Source: Allium sativum
Lineage: Eukaryota; Streptophyta; Magnoliopsida; Asparagales; Amaryllidaceae
Assembly (NCBI GenBank): GCA_030737875.1
Contig: CM060923.1
Coordinates: 496,088,453 to 496,152,452 of the forward strand
Reading direction: 5' to 3'
DNA: 64,000 bases
Shown: positions 11,482-21,710 of the stretch, piece after piece
Layout: every line of letters begins with the position of its first letter
How positions within the stretch are numbered: position 1 is the stretch's first letter
Notes under the pieces: generated by a model
Told to the model about the DNA's origin: nothing
Databases searched by the model: none
Seen by the model: the letters and a program-made list of their open reading frames with translations, nothing else
Program-made: the position numbers and the translations under genes

Positions 11482-14400
11482 CGTAACGATCCAGAATTTT
11501 TAACCAATTTAAAATTGGAATTTACATTACTTTATTTGAATTTGAGATAAATATATATGGTTAAGAATATATAATAATTTTGATAAGTTATATGATAGAT
11601 TTTATTTGAATTATAAATGAGAACGATTATTAATAAGTTTGGATTTATTGATACTATTTGTCGTTCGATTGGATTTGTCAAACCATAACATGAATTAGTA
11701 ACATTAGAGTTAAGTGTTGCTCTTAGTTTTCATAGCATTTAAGGGAAAATGCTACCAAAGGTTCACCTTCTCTCCTTAAGACCAGTGTCCTTACACTTGT
11801 ATTTTTGCATGCCTCCTTCCATGCATGCCTTACACTTGCCCCCTTAGGTGTCACTACCTCCTTAACTCTCCATTTTTATATAAGGAGGCCTTTCCTCCAT
11901 TTTCTTACCATTCCATTCCATTTCCTTCTTTCCACCTTCTTATTAAAGCTTATGGACATGGTTTCCATGGCATAAGTCTTCCTCTTTTCCACCCCCACCT
12001 TGCCGAAGTTCGTAGTCATCCTCCTCCTCTTATAATATAAAGAGAGAGATATTATTGTATATTATATTATATATATTTTGGTGAAGAAGATGGTGCAACA
12101 AAATACTGTTCAACGGTTCACTCAGCTAGGCACGCCTACCGTGAAGATTGGAAAGCTGTTTGGTAAGAACTCTTTAACCACAGTTTATATATTTAATTAG
12201 TAGTTTAGAACATACACACTATTAAGCGTTAGTGTTATAACGCTTGTGCACAGTTATGATTTATTTAATTATGTTAATGATGGTTGCTATAGACGTATAT
12301 AATGGTTGTTGATGCTGTTTTGCACACTATGACACAACAAGTATGGTATCACATTGGTGATCGACAAATCTTCTTCATAATTAAAAGCAATATCATTATT
12401 GAAACTAAAGTTTAATAATTGGGAAAGACCATATGTATTAATTCATATATTTTGATAAAGTTTCTTTGAATAAAAAATAAATACCGGAACGTTCTAGGAT
12501 GACAGAGAGGATAGTGTCTAGGCTTGGGTTTGGAAAATATAGTTTCCTTCTCTTCCTGGCTATCCCTAACTGATTCGACGAATGGGATGGTTAATTTGAA
12601 GTTATTTGAATATAGAAATAAATTGGATTTTTAATTTAATATTTAATTAAGAGAAAAATAAAAGTTGAATTTTGTACCTGAGATAATTTGGAAAGTCAAT
12701 GTAAATTACCTTAACTGATTTTAAATGGTATATAATGGTTTTCTAAGGTATTTTGAAATATTGAAGAATAGTTCTTATTGCGGTCAAAATAGAGCTTGTC
12801 GCACAACGACAATTTGTGTATTTTAGATTCAAACTTTAAACGCTTATAACTTTTGCAATCTAAATCGGATTTCCATGAATAAAAAAATGTTTGATTTCCA
12901 TTAAACTGAGCTTTCAAATGAGTGAAAGCGGATTTTAATTTTGAATTATAATTTTCAAGATATGTTTAAAACCGTTTAGGAAAAGATCGCCATAAGAGCA
13001 GTTGTCAACCATAACTATAAAAAAAAGCTATTTTAAATGTTTTAAAAATATGAAAAAATATTGTAAAATCATTATAAATTATGAAAAAGTGTTTTGAATT
13101 GTAAAGTTTAAGTTTTGGCTAAGATAAATAATATTTCGATCAAAGTAGTTAAGATAACTGTTTTGTAACGCTTTTGTAACGCTATGGTAACGCTTTCTTT
13201 GAAAACAATCTATTTTGAAGTTTTTAACCGCAAACTATTTTCCGAACTATAAGTAATCATTTGTAAATGATTGGAGGAATGTTTTCAAAGATTTAAAAGT
13301 ATTGGAAATGTTTTATATGGAAATTAAATTGATTTATTTGTACTAAAACGGGGTTTTCATTTTTAAATAATTGGATTTGGTTGAAGATAAATCTTCGGAT
13401 GTTTGATATTAATCCGGTAGATGCTGGCTCTTACTATTTGAGGAATATAAAAGGTAGTTCACCGTTATTCCGCTTATAGTGTGAGTTGGATACAGAGATT
13501 AATATTAAGTATAAGTGGAAGATATTTCTATCCAAATCTAATGTCAAAGATTTGAATAAATCTTTTAATTAATATATGGGTTTCCCAATTTGATTGGGAT
13601 AAGTTGGATAGAAATAATCTTCGGATGTTTGATGTGAAATTCTTTGGTGTAAATGTATATTATTTGAGGAATTTGGAAGATATTATTATTATATCACTAT
13701 TCCACTTATAGTATTCATCGATAATGAGAATTGATATCGAATATAAGTAGATCCAACTCCTGTGTAAGTTATGTTCAGTATCGATTGATTTGGGTTTTGT
13801 CGTGAATCATATCTTCAATAATATCATTCTTGAAACCCAATGAGATTGAGTTATGGAAATTCATATCGTAATTTGAGGATTTAATCAGATCTTTGATTTG
13901 AGGAAATTAAAAGTGAGGAATTGGAAAGAAAGTACAATCTTTTAGTTAAGATTAAAGAATAGAATGTTGGAAAATCGATTTAATTGGAAACTATGGTTGA
14001 AATGTGGATTAAGGGTTTTCAAAGGAAACTGGATTTTGATAACGAGTTATCAAACAAAAAACTAATTGAGGCTTTGAGGCCAAATCATCCTTGATTTAAG
14101 GGATGTGTTTTAAAAGAGAAAGGTTAAATATAAATTTTGCAATAATTTGAGAATGGGTTTAAAGAAGTTTAATTTTGACAAAATCCAAGATGGAAGGAGA
14201 TTTGTAGAAAGCCTGTGTGTTCTATAATTGTGTTTTTTTTAAATTGCGCCTATTATTTGGATAGACCGGGATTAGATGTATGTCTGAAAACCATTCCAAG
14301 TAATAATACTATGTTGTGGAGCAATTGAAGACATTGGAGACGACATTGAAGACCGAGACCCTTAATGTCGTAAGGACGACTTGCTGAATGTCTCGAATGG

Positions 14401-15141
14401 GTCGCTCCCATTTGCAGATGGATTTTATATCAGTTAAGTGGCAAGAAGCCCGAACGTATGTGAAAGAATTTCGGATTGTTGTTTCGTTCAGACCCAGAAC
14501 ATATATGTATGGATTGTGTGTCTGACATTGTAATTGACTGCGTAGCACTGACCTTATTAATATATATCTACTTGGTGGTGGAGAATTTATTCTCTTGCTT
14601 AACACCCTTCTCTAAGACGTATGAGCTTTGGAGGTTATATATTGATGGAAATCAGTGATGCGTGGTGAATGGACAATGTGGCATTCTTAAGTTATGTGAT
14701 GAGCTATGGATGATCAAAGCATGGCTTATTTAAGCATAGCTTTGTGTATGTCGTGACCTCGACGAACCTCACACCCAGGATTGATGGTAAACTGGTGGTC
14801 AGATTTTTATGTTCGTTTCGTATGTTCGGTGCACTGGGATGTGATGATGAAAGGGTACTACGAAGTCCCTAGTCTGGGATGCTATTTGTTGGGTACTCTG
14901 ATTCATGTATGGTGGGCTAGTATAACAAAGTCCGAGTCTGGACGTTATCCGCGAGTACTGGAATGATGCGCGCAAGAAATTTTGGGAGCCCACGAATGGT
15001 CTTTCGTACCAAGAACCATCATGTTGGAAACTCAATCTCCACTACGAGCCCGTACGATTTTGATTGTATAGGCTGCTGGTTACCGGCATGATTATCAGTA
15101 TAATGGGATGGGACATTATGCTGGCTAGGATTAATACATTT
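11482..15141 (+). mobile_element. Diverged A-type LTR, plus orientation, cut by element B
   Basis: The start CGTAACGATCCAGAATTTTT resembles the A LTR start TGTAACAACCCGGAAAATCT. The segment 14460-15060 carries reversed A-LTR blocks, including TTTCGTTCAGACCCAGAACA (about 14482) and TTGCTTAACACCCTTCTCTA (about 14595). A TATA box at 11877-11883, a pyrimidine-rich leader and a GTAAG donor-like site at about 12163 repeat the A-family layout of promoter, short leader and donor. Element B interrupts it at 15142. Its remaining 3' end is not found on the far side of B, where the DNA has been deleted. The middle (12300-14200) is AT-rich and featureless. Confidence 0.55.
11877..11883 (+). promoter_or_regulatory. 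TATA box of LTR promoter
   Basis: TATATAA in the context CATTTTTATATAAGGAGG, followed about 30 bases later by a C/T-rich stretch typical of plant transcription starts. The position, about 400 bp into the LTR, suits a U3 promoter. Confidence 0.5.
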
Positions 15142-15351
15142 TATAACACCCCGTAATTTTAATATTAATGTTAATGAATTAAAGAATACTTAATTGAAAT
15201 TTGAGAATTAAGTGAAACAGGTTACGCCATTGCGTTCGTCTCGGAATTCTGCTTGAGATAGAGTCTGAGTTTGCGTAAAACAGATACCATATGAAGAAGA
15301 TATGGACGAACGAAGTTAGGCAGAAAAACCAGAAACAGACCAGAATGCACT

Positions 15352-15446
15352 GGCGCACTTGGGAAGTACGCGAGAACAAAATTGCACTGGCGCACTTGGG
15401 AAGTGCGCCCATGCAAAGTTGCACTGTCGCACTTAGCAAGTGCGCC
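15352..15446. repeat. Three tandem hairpins, element B 5' LTR
   Basis: Three units about 37 bp apart (15352-15372, 15389-15409, 15426-15446). The best has arms GGCGCACTT and AAGTGCGCC around a GGG loop, preceded by TTGCACT. The same three occur in the 3' LTR at 20351-20445. Confidence 0.85.
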
Positions 15447-15623
15447 CAGGCCGAGGTAAAAGCCTACACAGCTTTCTGGTGTGTTCTGATCCATACTGTG
15501 ACACATTACTGAGTCCTTTCTGACTCCTTGCTGAGTCATTAGGGCTGACTCATCACCCTATCTTGACTGAATGGTTGTGGTTAACTCTAGGGTCATCCGA
15601 CAACTATAATTAAATTGAAATTC

Positions 15624-15654
15624 TATATAAACATGTGTAGACTCAAACCCTAAA
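15624..15654 (+). promoter_or_regulatory. Element B LTR promoter: TATA box and telo-box
   Basis: TATATAAA at 15624-15631 is followed by AAACCCTAAA at 15645-15654, a telo-box-like motif common near plant transcription starts. The copy in the 3' LTR has TATATAAA at 20623-20630 but reads AAAACCTAAAA, so its telo-box is altered. The start of transcription is inferred at about 15655. Confidence 0.6.
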
Positions 15655-15949
15655 ATAAAATTAAAATTAGAACAATGGCCGTCATGTTGCCACTCCAATA
15701 CCTAGAGTAGCCGCCACCAACTAGAAGCAAAGTAAAGCAACTCAATTCAAATCAAATTAAGCCTAAAACTAGAACAATGAAATTGCCTACATCAAGGGAA
15801 CGCTAATCAATTACAGAATTCAGATCCCAGAACTCAAGACCCTCTTTTTCTGTGAGTTCTAGTCACTTTTAGGTTTAAATAGATAAATGTGAATTGTGGT
15901 AGACTATGATTTGGGTATATGTTGTTTGTAGTTATACAAGTTTAATGTT

Positions 15950-16450
15950 ATTGTGGGTCATGAAATTATACAAGTTTATTGTTGTGGTGAATCATGAAAT
16001 TATGCAAGTGAAATTCATGCATCTATGCAAATTGTTATCATGAACTTATGTAAGTTGTTATGAGATCATGCAAGTCACCTATGCAAGTTATTAGGTTGTG
16101 GATTCATGAACTTATGCGAGTTACCTATGCAAGTTGTTACGTTGTTAATACATGAACCTATGCTAGTTGTTATGTTATGAATCATGAACCTATGTAAGTT
16201 ACTTATGCAAGTTGTTACGTTGTTAATTCATGAATCTATGCTATTTGTTATGTTGTGAATCATGAACCTATGTAAGTCACCTACGCAAGATGTTATGTTA
16301 TGAATCATGCAAGTTGTTATGTTGTGAATCATGAACCTATATAAGTTGTTAATTATGTTAATTAAATCATGAACCTATGCAAGTTGTTACGTTGAAAAAT
16401 CATGAATCTATGCAAGTTATTAATTATGCGGTGAATCATAATTATATGTG
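15950..16450. repeat. Degenerate ATGAACCTATGCAAGTTGTTA repeats
   Basis: Many imperfect copies of a 30-45-bp unit built on CATGAACCTATGCAAGTTGT and GTTGTGAATCATGAA, with variable spacing. No frame stays open through it. Confidence 0.8.
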
Positions 16451-16889
16451 AAGTTATCATGTCATTTTCCCTAGTTGTCATGATTATGCCAAAAATTGTA
16501 CTGAAAACGATCACCTTGTCATTCCCTTTATTTTATTGTTACGGCGAGACTACTTTGTAGCCTCGATGACGCCAATAACGCAAACGGTTACGCTAGTTAA
16601 GAAACGGGGAAAAGGGGAATTTGTAATAGGCATAATTTACATAGTGTTTATGTAAATAGGGCACATGATTCTAGTAGGGAAATATATAAATAGTTACCTA
16701 TTATGACATAGGTAAAGTGGAGTAAAAATGGTATAGTTTGAATATGACCATTTATGGATATGAAATTCAAATTGTTAAAAAAATAGGTATTGACACCTAT
16801 AAAAGGAAAGGATTAATTAATTAACTTAATTAATCAAAAGAGGAATGTCTAAGCAATTAAAGTCTGAAAATTTAATTAACACTTATGAC

Positions 16890-17110
16890 ACGAGGTTAGG
16901 TTACATTAGTGGTGGAAGTCTGCCCGGACCCGACCGGCATATCCAGCAGCCACTAATGTTGAACCTAATGTGAGAGGTCTAAGTGTGTGAATACGACTTG
17001 GGCTAAGAAACGAGGTTAGACCCAACTGTGGAATAAGACTGCCCGGACCCGACCGACATATCCAGCATCCACATGTTGTAGGCCTAATGTGGGAGGTCTA
17101 GCCCAATATA
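16890..17110. repeat. Two copies of about 120-bp unit
   Basis: The blocks at about 16896 and 17010 share ACGAGGTTAG, CTGCCCGGACCCGACCG, CATATCCAGCA and CCTAATGTG..GAGGTCTA in the same order, with 80-90% match by eye. Confidence 0.8.
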
Positions 17111-17209
17111 ACCATAATTGGACATGGTAATAAGAAAAGACTACATAACCTAACTTAATACATGTGGACTGTATGATGATAGACATAAGTTAGGGTTAAG
17201 TAAAATGAG

Positions 17210-17385
17210 TTGGATTGTGGGTGGGTTAAGTACAACTGATGTGTAGGTGGGTAATATTAAAATATATATAGGCCCACAAACTTAACCATTAAATAAACTG
17301 GATAAAATAGTGGGAGGGTTAAGTACAACTGAAGGGTAGGTGGGTAATATTAATATATATAGGCCCACAAACTTAACCGGATAAA
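17210..17385. repeat. Two copies of about 100-bp unit
   Basis: GGGTTAAGTACAACTGA, GTAGGTGGGTAATATTAA, and ATATATAGGCCCACAAAC with TTAACC occur twice in order, from about 17222 and 17318. Confidence 0.8.
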
Positions 17386-17387
17386 AA

Positions 17388-17635
17388 GGGTTATGTAATT
17401 AAAGACACCTAATGGTATACATAACCGGGGTAAAATAGTAAAGTTATGTATTAAAGACACCCTTAGGGGTACGCATAACTAATGGGGATAGATAGAGTTA
17501 TGTATTAAATACACCTATAGGTAAGCATAACCGATAGGTAGATTAAGGGTTATGTATTAAAGGCACCTATAGGTACGCATAACTGATTGAGGGCTATGTA
17601 ATTAAAGACACCTTAGGGTATACATAGTCAGTAGA
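17388..17635. repeat. Five tandem 50-bp hairpin units
   Basis: Each unit runs GTTATGTA-TTAAAGACACC-TA-GGTA-CGCATAAC. The GTTATG and CATAAC ends are complementary and ACACCTA pairs loosely with TAGGT, so every unit can fold by itself. Spacing is 45-55 bp. Confidence 0.75.
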
Positions 17636-18605
17636 AAACCTAGTGGGGATACAATGCATATGGGAGAACTTGTATCATGTTGTGTGGGACCCGTTTCAGT
17701 TAGTAACCCGGAGGGGTATCAAAGTAAAGATCTCCGTACTAGGCGGGGAAGGGGCATGCTTACTGATTGATTGTAAGAGATCCAAAACGAGACGGATGGT
17801 GTGGGCGGTGCAAACCGACCGGGGACATGTGCGTGCATGGGCCGGGCAGAGGAGGAGAAGACGACCGTGACACCAGTAGGTATAACTGTGCACACCTTGG
17901 GTTTCCACTTTAGGGAAGTGATACCCCGTAGTTATGGGACCAACACAGGGTATCTACAGAGTAGGAAGCCGATCGATTATGGTAGTGGTTAGGGTATACC
18001 CGGACGTATGCCCTAAATCTACCAATTTATAGTAGGAGGGTAGTGGGTATGACTAGTTGAGATAGGAGCAGGCGACACCTATGACAGCATCTAGGAATAC
18101 ACAAAACTACCACCATCGTTATCGTTATTATGGTTTGCGGAAGGGATCATCTCATCTTGATTTTACTAGTAATAGTGCAAAGTAGTTTGTAGTGAAGCAT
18201 GCATACACCTTACCGTATTTGTCCTGTCATACTTGCCATCTGTACCGTGAATCCTCTTATCCACTTTGTATGCCTGTCAAGTTTACCTTTATTTATTTAC
18301 TGGCTAAAAGTTACTGGACTCACCAAACGTATGTCTGACCTAGTTTGTTTCGCCTCTTTTCTTCTGTTTCCCCCCAAAGGTCTCTGGGAGGAAACACCCA
18401 GGTTTAGTCAGGGTTTGGATATCATCTTCTAGGAGCTACTTCTGAAGTATGGCTTGAGTCTCTTTCTCTTATATGGCTTGCTCTTTAATATGGGGAATGA
18501 TGTTTTTCTTTTAAATACCTATGTACTCTGATAATGGTAAGACAGAAGTGTTTTGTTGTAAGGGTTTTATGACTCATGGCATTATGTAACAAAGTATTTT
18601 GGTGA

Positions 18606-18613
18606 TTTAATAA
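18606..18613 (+). terminator. Polyadenylation signal in B LTR
   Basis: AATAAAG in GATTTAATAAAGCTG, about 130 bp before the end of the LTR. This is a usual place for the R/U5 cleavage signal. Confidence 0.5.
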
Positions 18614-18744
18614 AGCTGTTTATTTCCGCTGCAAATTTTTTAATATCTGTCTTGTGATATTCTGTATCTGTTTACCTAAAACGCTCCACTGAAGTTAAGG
18701 CATTCCCTTTGTGAGTGACCTTAATGGAGGTGGGGTGTTACACT

Positions 18745-18760
18745 TAGTATCAGAGCTAAA
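18745..18760 (+). other. Primer-binding site, element B (one mismatch)
   Basis: TAGTATCAGAGC lies two bases after the LTR end. The plant initiator tRNA-Met site is TGGTATCAGAGC, so the second base is G to A. The defect is consistent with a dead element. Confidence 0.85.
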
Positions 18761-18980
18761 GGTTACCAAACTTGATAAAAAGCTTTTGAAAAACTATTTT
18801 CAAAAAGGTTTTTTTTAAAAGAAAGTATTTTCAAAAAGGAAAGCCTGTTTTGAAAAACATTCCCCGAAAAGCCATATGTAGTATCCTTCGTTCCTTTGTC
18901 GAAAATCTCTTCCTTTGATAGGATAGGCGAATGCTCTCGCGGCGGATGGATAGGATAGGGATAGGAAAATTTATGTAGAA

Positions 18981-19355
18981 GGTTTAATTTCCTTATCTGG
19001 TTATGAAGTTAAGACTCTTCTTGATTCTGTAATTGAGACTCTGCACTTTAATACTAGTCTTGTTTCTGATCCCGTAGTTGTTTCAAACCCCATTTGTGGT
19101 TCGGCTCAGTTGTTAGTGAATTGTAGGGGTTTGAAATTATCTGTGTTAGGCGTCAAAAATTTGAATGTGACATTTGTGTGCTCAAGTTTATGGGCTATGG
19201 GTTGGGTCTAAATGGACCAGCTTTCTATGTAGAGGGCCGTTCTAGATTTTGATAGGAGGGTCGTTAAGTTTCTAACTTGTCGTGGGAAGACCCCCAAAGT
19301 TTCTTGTAACCCACAAGGGTCTGTTATGTTTAGCTTTCTGAGAATCATTCTGTAA
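18981..19355 (+). pseudogene. Gypsy pol fragment (protease region)
   Basis: A 125-codon frame with two internal stops (TAA and TAG) resembles the stretch of Ty3/gypsy polyprotein around and just after the aspartic protease. Visible pieces are FNTSLVSDPVVV, a Cys-Arg-Gly segment, and RAVLDFDRRVVKFLT followed by VSCNPQGSVMF. The catalytic D(T/S)G motif is not seen, so the fragment begins after it or it has been lost. Reverse transcriptase, RNase H and integrase are absent from the remaining 0.8 kb before the 3' LTR. It shows that B descends from a coding gypsy element and is now non-autonomous. I recognise the family by pattern only. Confidence 0.7.
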
Positions 19356-20126
19356 TCTGATCTGTACCAGTAGTCTGTAAGTATCTGAATATTTCTGAAG
19401 GATATGGGTCTCTACTTAAAGCATGAAGTAGATTTCCAGTTTTGACATTGTTTAATGAGGGTAATTCTCTGAGTGGCAGTCTGATGTTGATTTCGGTCTT
19501 CGGGGCTGAGACTTAGGGAATTATTCTCTTAACCGATGTTAAATGGGAATAGAGCTTTTGTTTTAGTTATATCATTTGTTTGTATCCCATCGACCGAATC
19601 TTCGACCTTTAGATAGGAAATCCATGGATGTAAACATGTGTTTGAGACATGTTATGTTTGATGGTTGCAAGTGGGTGCAAGTGTTTGCTAGTGGTTGCTT
19701 GTGGACGCATATACACACACATTAGGCACTAGATCGGCTCAATCACTCTCTCATTCTGCATATGGATGTATGTGCATTTTATTTTATTTTTATGGATGAA
19801 AATGGATGAGCTAGCATATGGATATTGCATTTGGATTAATGTGTGTGCACACATATAGAACTTATATGATGTAATAGGTTTACTTGCATACATAATGGAC
19901 TCATGGCACTGACATAATTTGCATTAAGGAGGTCAACTAAATCAGTAGACTGCCTGATTTTGCATTAGATAAGGAACATATACACACACTTTTTGCATAT
20001 GTTCATACGACATTAGAAATATTTTAAGGACAATGGATGCCTGTGTTTGATGGTTGAGTAGATGGATGATTGGATGGTAGGATGCACATTCTTCTTGACT
20101 TGAAGATTTCGGGGACGAAATCCTTT
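19356..20126 (+). other. Element B internal spacer, no coding
   Basis: Non-coding remainder of the internal region. It has a short GTTGCAAGTGGGTGCAAGTG repeat near 19660, several GGATG-rich words and ends with GGGGACGAAATCC at 20111. Confidence 0.6.
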
Positions 20127-20139
20127 AAGGAGGGGAGAA
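20127..20139 (+). other. Polypurine tract, element B
   Basis: AAGGAGGGGAGAA directly abuts TGTAACAC, the first bases of the 3' LTR. This is the standard plus-strand primer position. Confidence 0.85.
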
Positions 20140-20829
20140 TGTAACACACCGTAATTTTAATATTAATGTTAACGAATTAAAGAATACTTAATTGTAAATG
20201 TGATAATTAAGTGAAACGGGTTACGCCATTGCGTTCGTCTTGGAATTCTGCTTGAGATAGAGTCCGAGTTTGCGTAAAACGGATACCGTATGAAGAAGAT
20301 ATAGACGAACGAAGTTAGGCAAAAAAACCAGAAACAGGCCAGAATGCACTGGTGCACTTGGGAAGTGCACCAGAACAAAATTGCACTGGCGCACTTGGGA
20401 AGTGCGCCCATGCAAAGTTGCACTGGTGCACTTGGCAAGTGCGCCCAGGCCAAGGTAAAAGCCTGCAAAGCTTTCTGGTGTGTTCTGATCCATACCATGA
20501 CTCATTGCTGAGTCCTTTCTGACTCCTTACTGAGTCATTAGGGCTGACTCATCACCCTATCTTGACTGAATGGTTGTGGTTAACTCTAGGGTCATCCGAC
20601 GACTATAATTAAATTGAAATTCTATATAAACATGTGTAGACTCAAAACCTAAAATCAAATCAAAATTAGAACAATGGCCGTCATGTTGCCACTCCAAAAC
20701 CTAGAGTAGCCGCCACCAACTAGAAGCAAAGTAAAGAAACTCAATTCAAATGAAATCAAGCCTAAGACTACAACAACGAAATTGCCTACATCAAGGGAAC
20801 GCTAATTAATTACAGAATTCAGATCCCAG
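20140..20829 (+). mobile_element. Element B 3' LTR, truncated at 690 bp
   Basis: It matches the first 690 bp of the 5' LTR, including the three hairpins and TATATAAA (20623-20630), and stops after CAGATCCCAG where the 5' LTR continues AACTCAAGACC. About 2.9 kb of LTR is missing. Confidence 0.9.
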
Positions 20830-20891
20830 AGTTAACCACAACCATTCAGTTTAATATATATACAGAAAATGCATAGCTTTGATATATATAC
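20829..20891. other. Filler DNA at rearrangement junction
   Basis: Bases 20829-20850 are an exact 22-base inverted copy of 20565-20586. Bases 20854-20870 repeat 17 bases (ATATATATACAGAAAAT) found again at 20882-20898. Element A1's internal region resumes at 20871. This is the pattern left by error-prone end joining with template switching. Confidence 0.75.
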
Positions 20892-21358
20892 AGAAAATCA
20901 TGTTTTTGATGCCAATTCACAACAATGTGTTCTAGCTACATATATACGTTTTGGTTCTCACACCAGTCTAATGGAAATATATAGATATCACACCTTCGAA
21001 ACACGAACATAAATACTGATGATGTCATGACAATCATCAGTACCATCTTCGGGCGACTAGAGTGTGATGCTATATCTATCCAATATATTAAAATTTCGAA
21101 TACACGCGGATCAGACGTATACGCAAAATCTATATATACTGGATTGTCCACATCAATATAAATAGATAATCAAATACGAATAATTGATTTAAATTTCCAA
21201 AACAAAATTTGTTTTCACTTTTATTTATCAAAAACACTACTCTTCACACTCGTTCTAGGATACTACTGATCCCATCTCTAACGAGTCATTCTCATTGGAT
21301 ATTACTAATCCAATATCTGATGAATTCTTTCGTATGGTTCTAATGTGCCTTGTTCTCT

Positions 21359-21379
21359 GAGCTTTGTAAACCAAAGCTC
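21359..21379 (-). other. Stem-loop overlapping the primer-binding site
   Basis: Arms GAGCTTTG and CAAAGCTC pair perfectly around a five-base TAAAC loop. The right arm includes GCTC of the primer-binding site. It recurs at 29316-29336 and, with a seven-base stem, at 55470-55488. Confidence 0.75.
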
Positions 21380-21387
21380 TGATACCA
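21376..21387 (-). other. Primer-binding site (initiator tRNA-Met)
   Basis: The minus strand reads TGGTATCAGAGC, two bases inside the LTR end at 21390. It is the exact plant initiator-Met consensus. Confidence 0.9.
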
Positions 21388-21708
21388 ACTGTGACGGCAA
21401 GGAATTTCGCTCGGTCTGAACCAGTCGCTAAACCGATCCAGGCCGTTCGAAGCGCCCTATCGTTGAGAACACGACAAAATAGAACGCATACAGAAGAACA
21501 TCTCATTGTATATTACAACAATGCATCAGATTACAAGAATATACAGAGTATAATCAAATAAATATTACACAGAAATATCAGAGATTTAAATTACATTTAA
21601 ATAAATTGCAGCGGAAAATAATACAATACACAACTAGAAGAAGATATACGGATACAAAGCTTTCCGGATATCGTTCCAGCTGTAAACCAGGATCCTGTGA
21701 ATATAAAT

Positions 21709-21710
21709 CT
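21709..21710 (-). promoter_or_regulatory. Splice-acceptor-like site in LTR
   Basis: The minus strand reads TAGTTTTGGTTTTGCAG then ATTTATATTC, a good plant acceptor. It is preserved at 29666-29667, 47816-47817 and 55785-55786, in LTR 40239-44743 near 40557 and in LTR 44744-46421 near 45049. It has decayed to GCAA at about 46708. Confidence 0.45.

Larger units (their letters stand above)
15142..18742 (+). mobile_element. Element B 5' LTR
   Basis: It begins TATAACACCCCG, where the 3' LTR has TGTAACACACCG, so the terminal TG has mutated to TA. It ends GGGGTGTTACA at 18742. It contains a TATA box and AAACCCTAAA near the start, three hairpin repeats (15352-15446), a long degenerate repeat field (15950-16450), three further tandem repeat groups (16890-17640) and an AATAAA signal near 18608. 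Confidence 0.85.
15142..20829 (+). mobile_element. Element B: gypsy-type LTR retrotransposon, 3' truncated
   Basis: The structure is 5' LTR 15142-18742 (about 3.6 kb), primer-binding site at 18745, internal region 18743-20139 (1.4 kb), polypurine tract 20127-20139 and 3' LTR 20140-20829. The first 690 bp of the two LTRs match closely. The element keeps GGGGACGAAATCC followed by AAGGAGGGGAGAA immediately before the 3' LTR, the usual end of the Tekay-like chromovirus branch of Ty3/gypsy (established pattern; assignment inferred). Coding capacity is nearly gone. The 3' LTR breaks off at 20829 at a filler junction with element A1. It inserted into the A-type LTR that starts at 11482. Confidence 0.85.
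20871..21389 (-). mobile_element. A1 internal region, truncated copy
   Basis: Almost identical to 28829-29346, the primer-side half of the complete body. It includes inverted repeat ATTGGAT-7-ATCCAAT (21294-21314), a hairpin at 21359-21379 and a primer-binding site at 21376-21387. Confidence 0.9.

Noticed and set aside
12340..12352. Primer-binding site at TATGGTATCACATTGG
   Set aside because: Matches only TGGTATCA of the consensus, with no LTR end two bases upstream.
15222..15539. 105-codon minus-strand frame in element B LTR, with a 94-codon counterpart at 20221-20505
   Set aside because: Antisense to the LTR, running through hairpin repeats; two overlapping frames are open and the copies differ by frame-neutral chance only.
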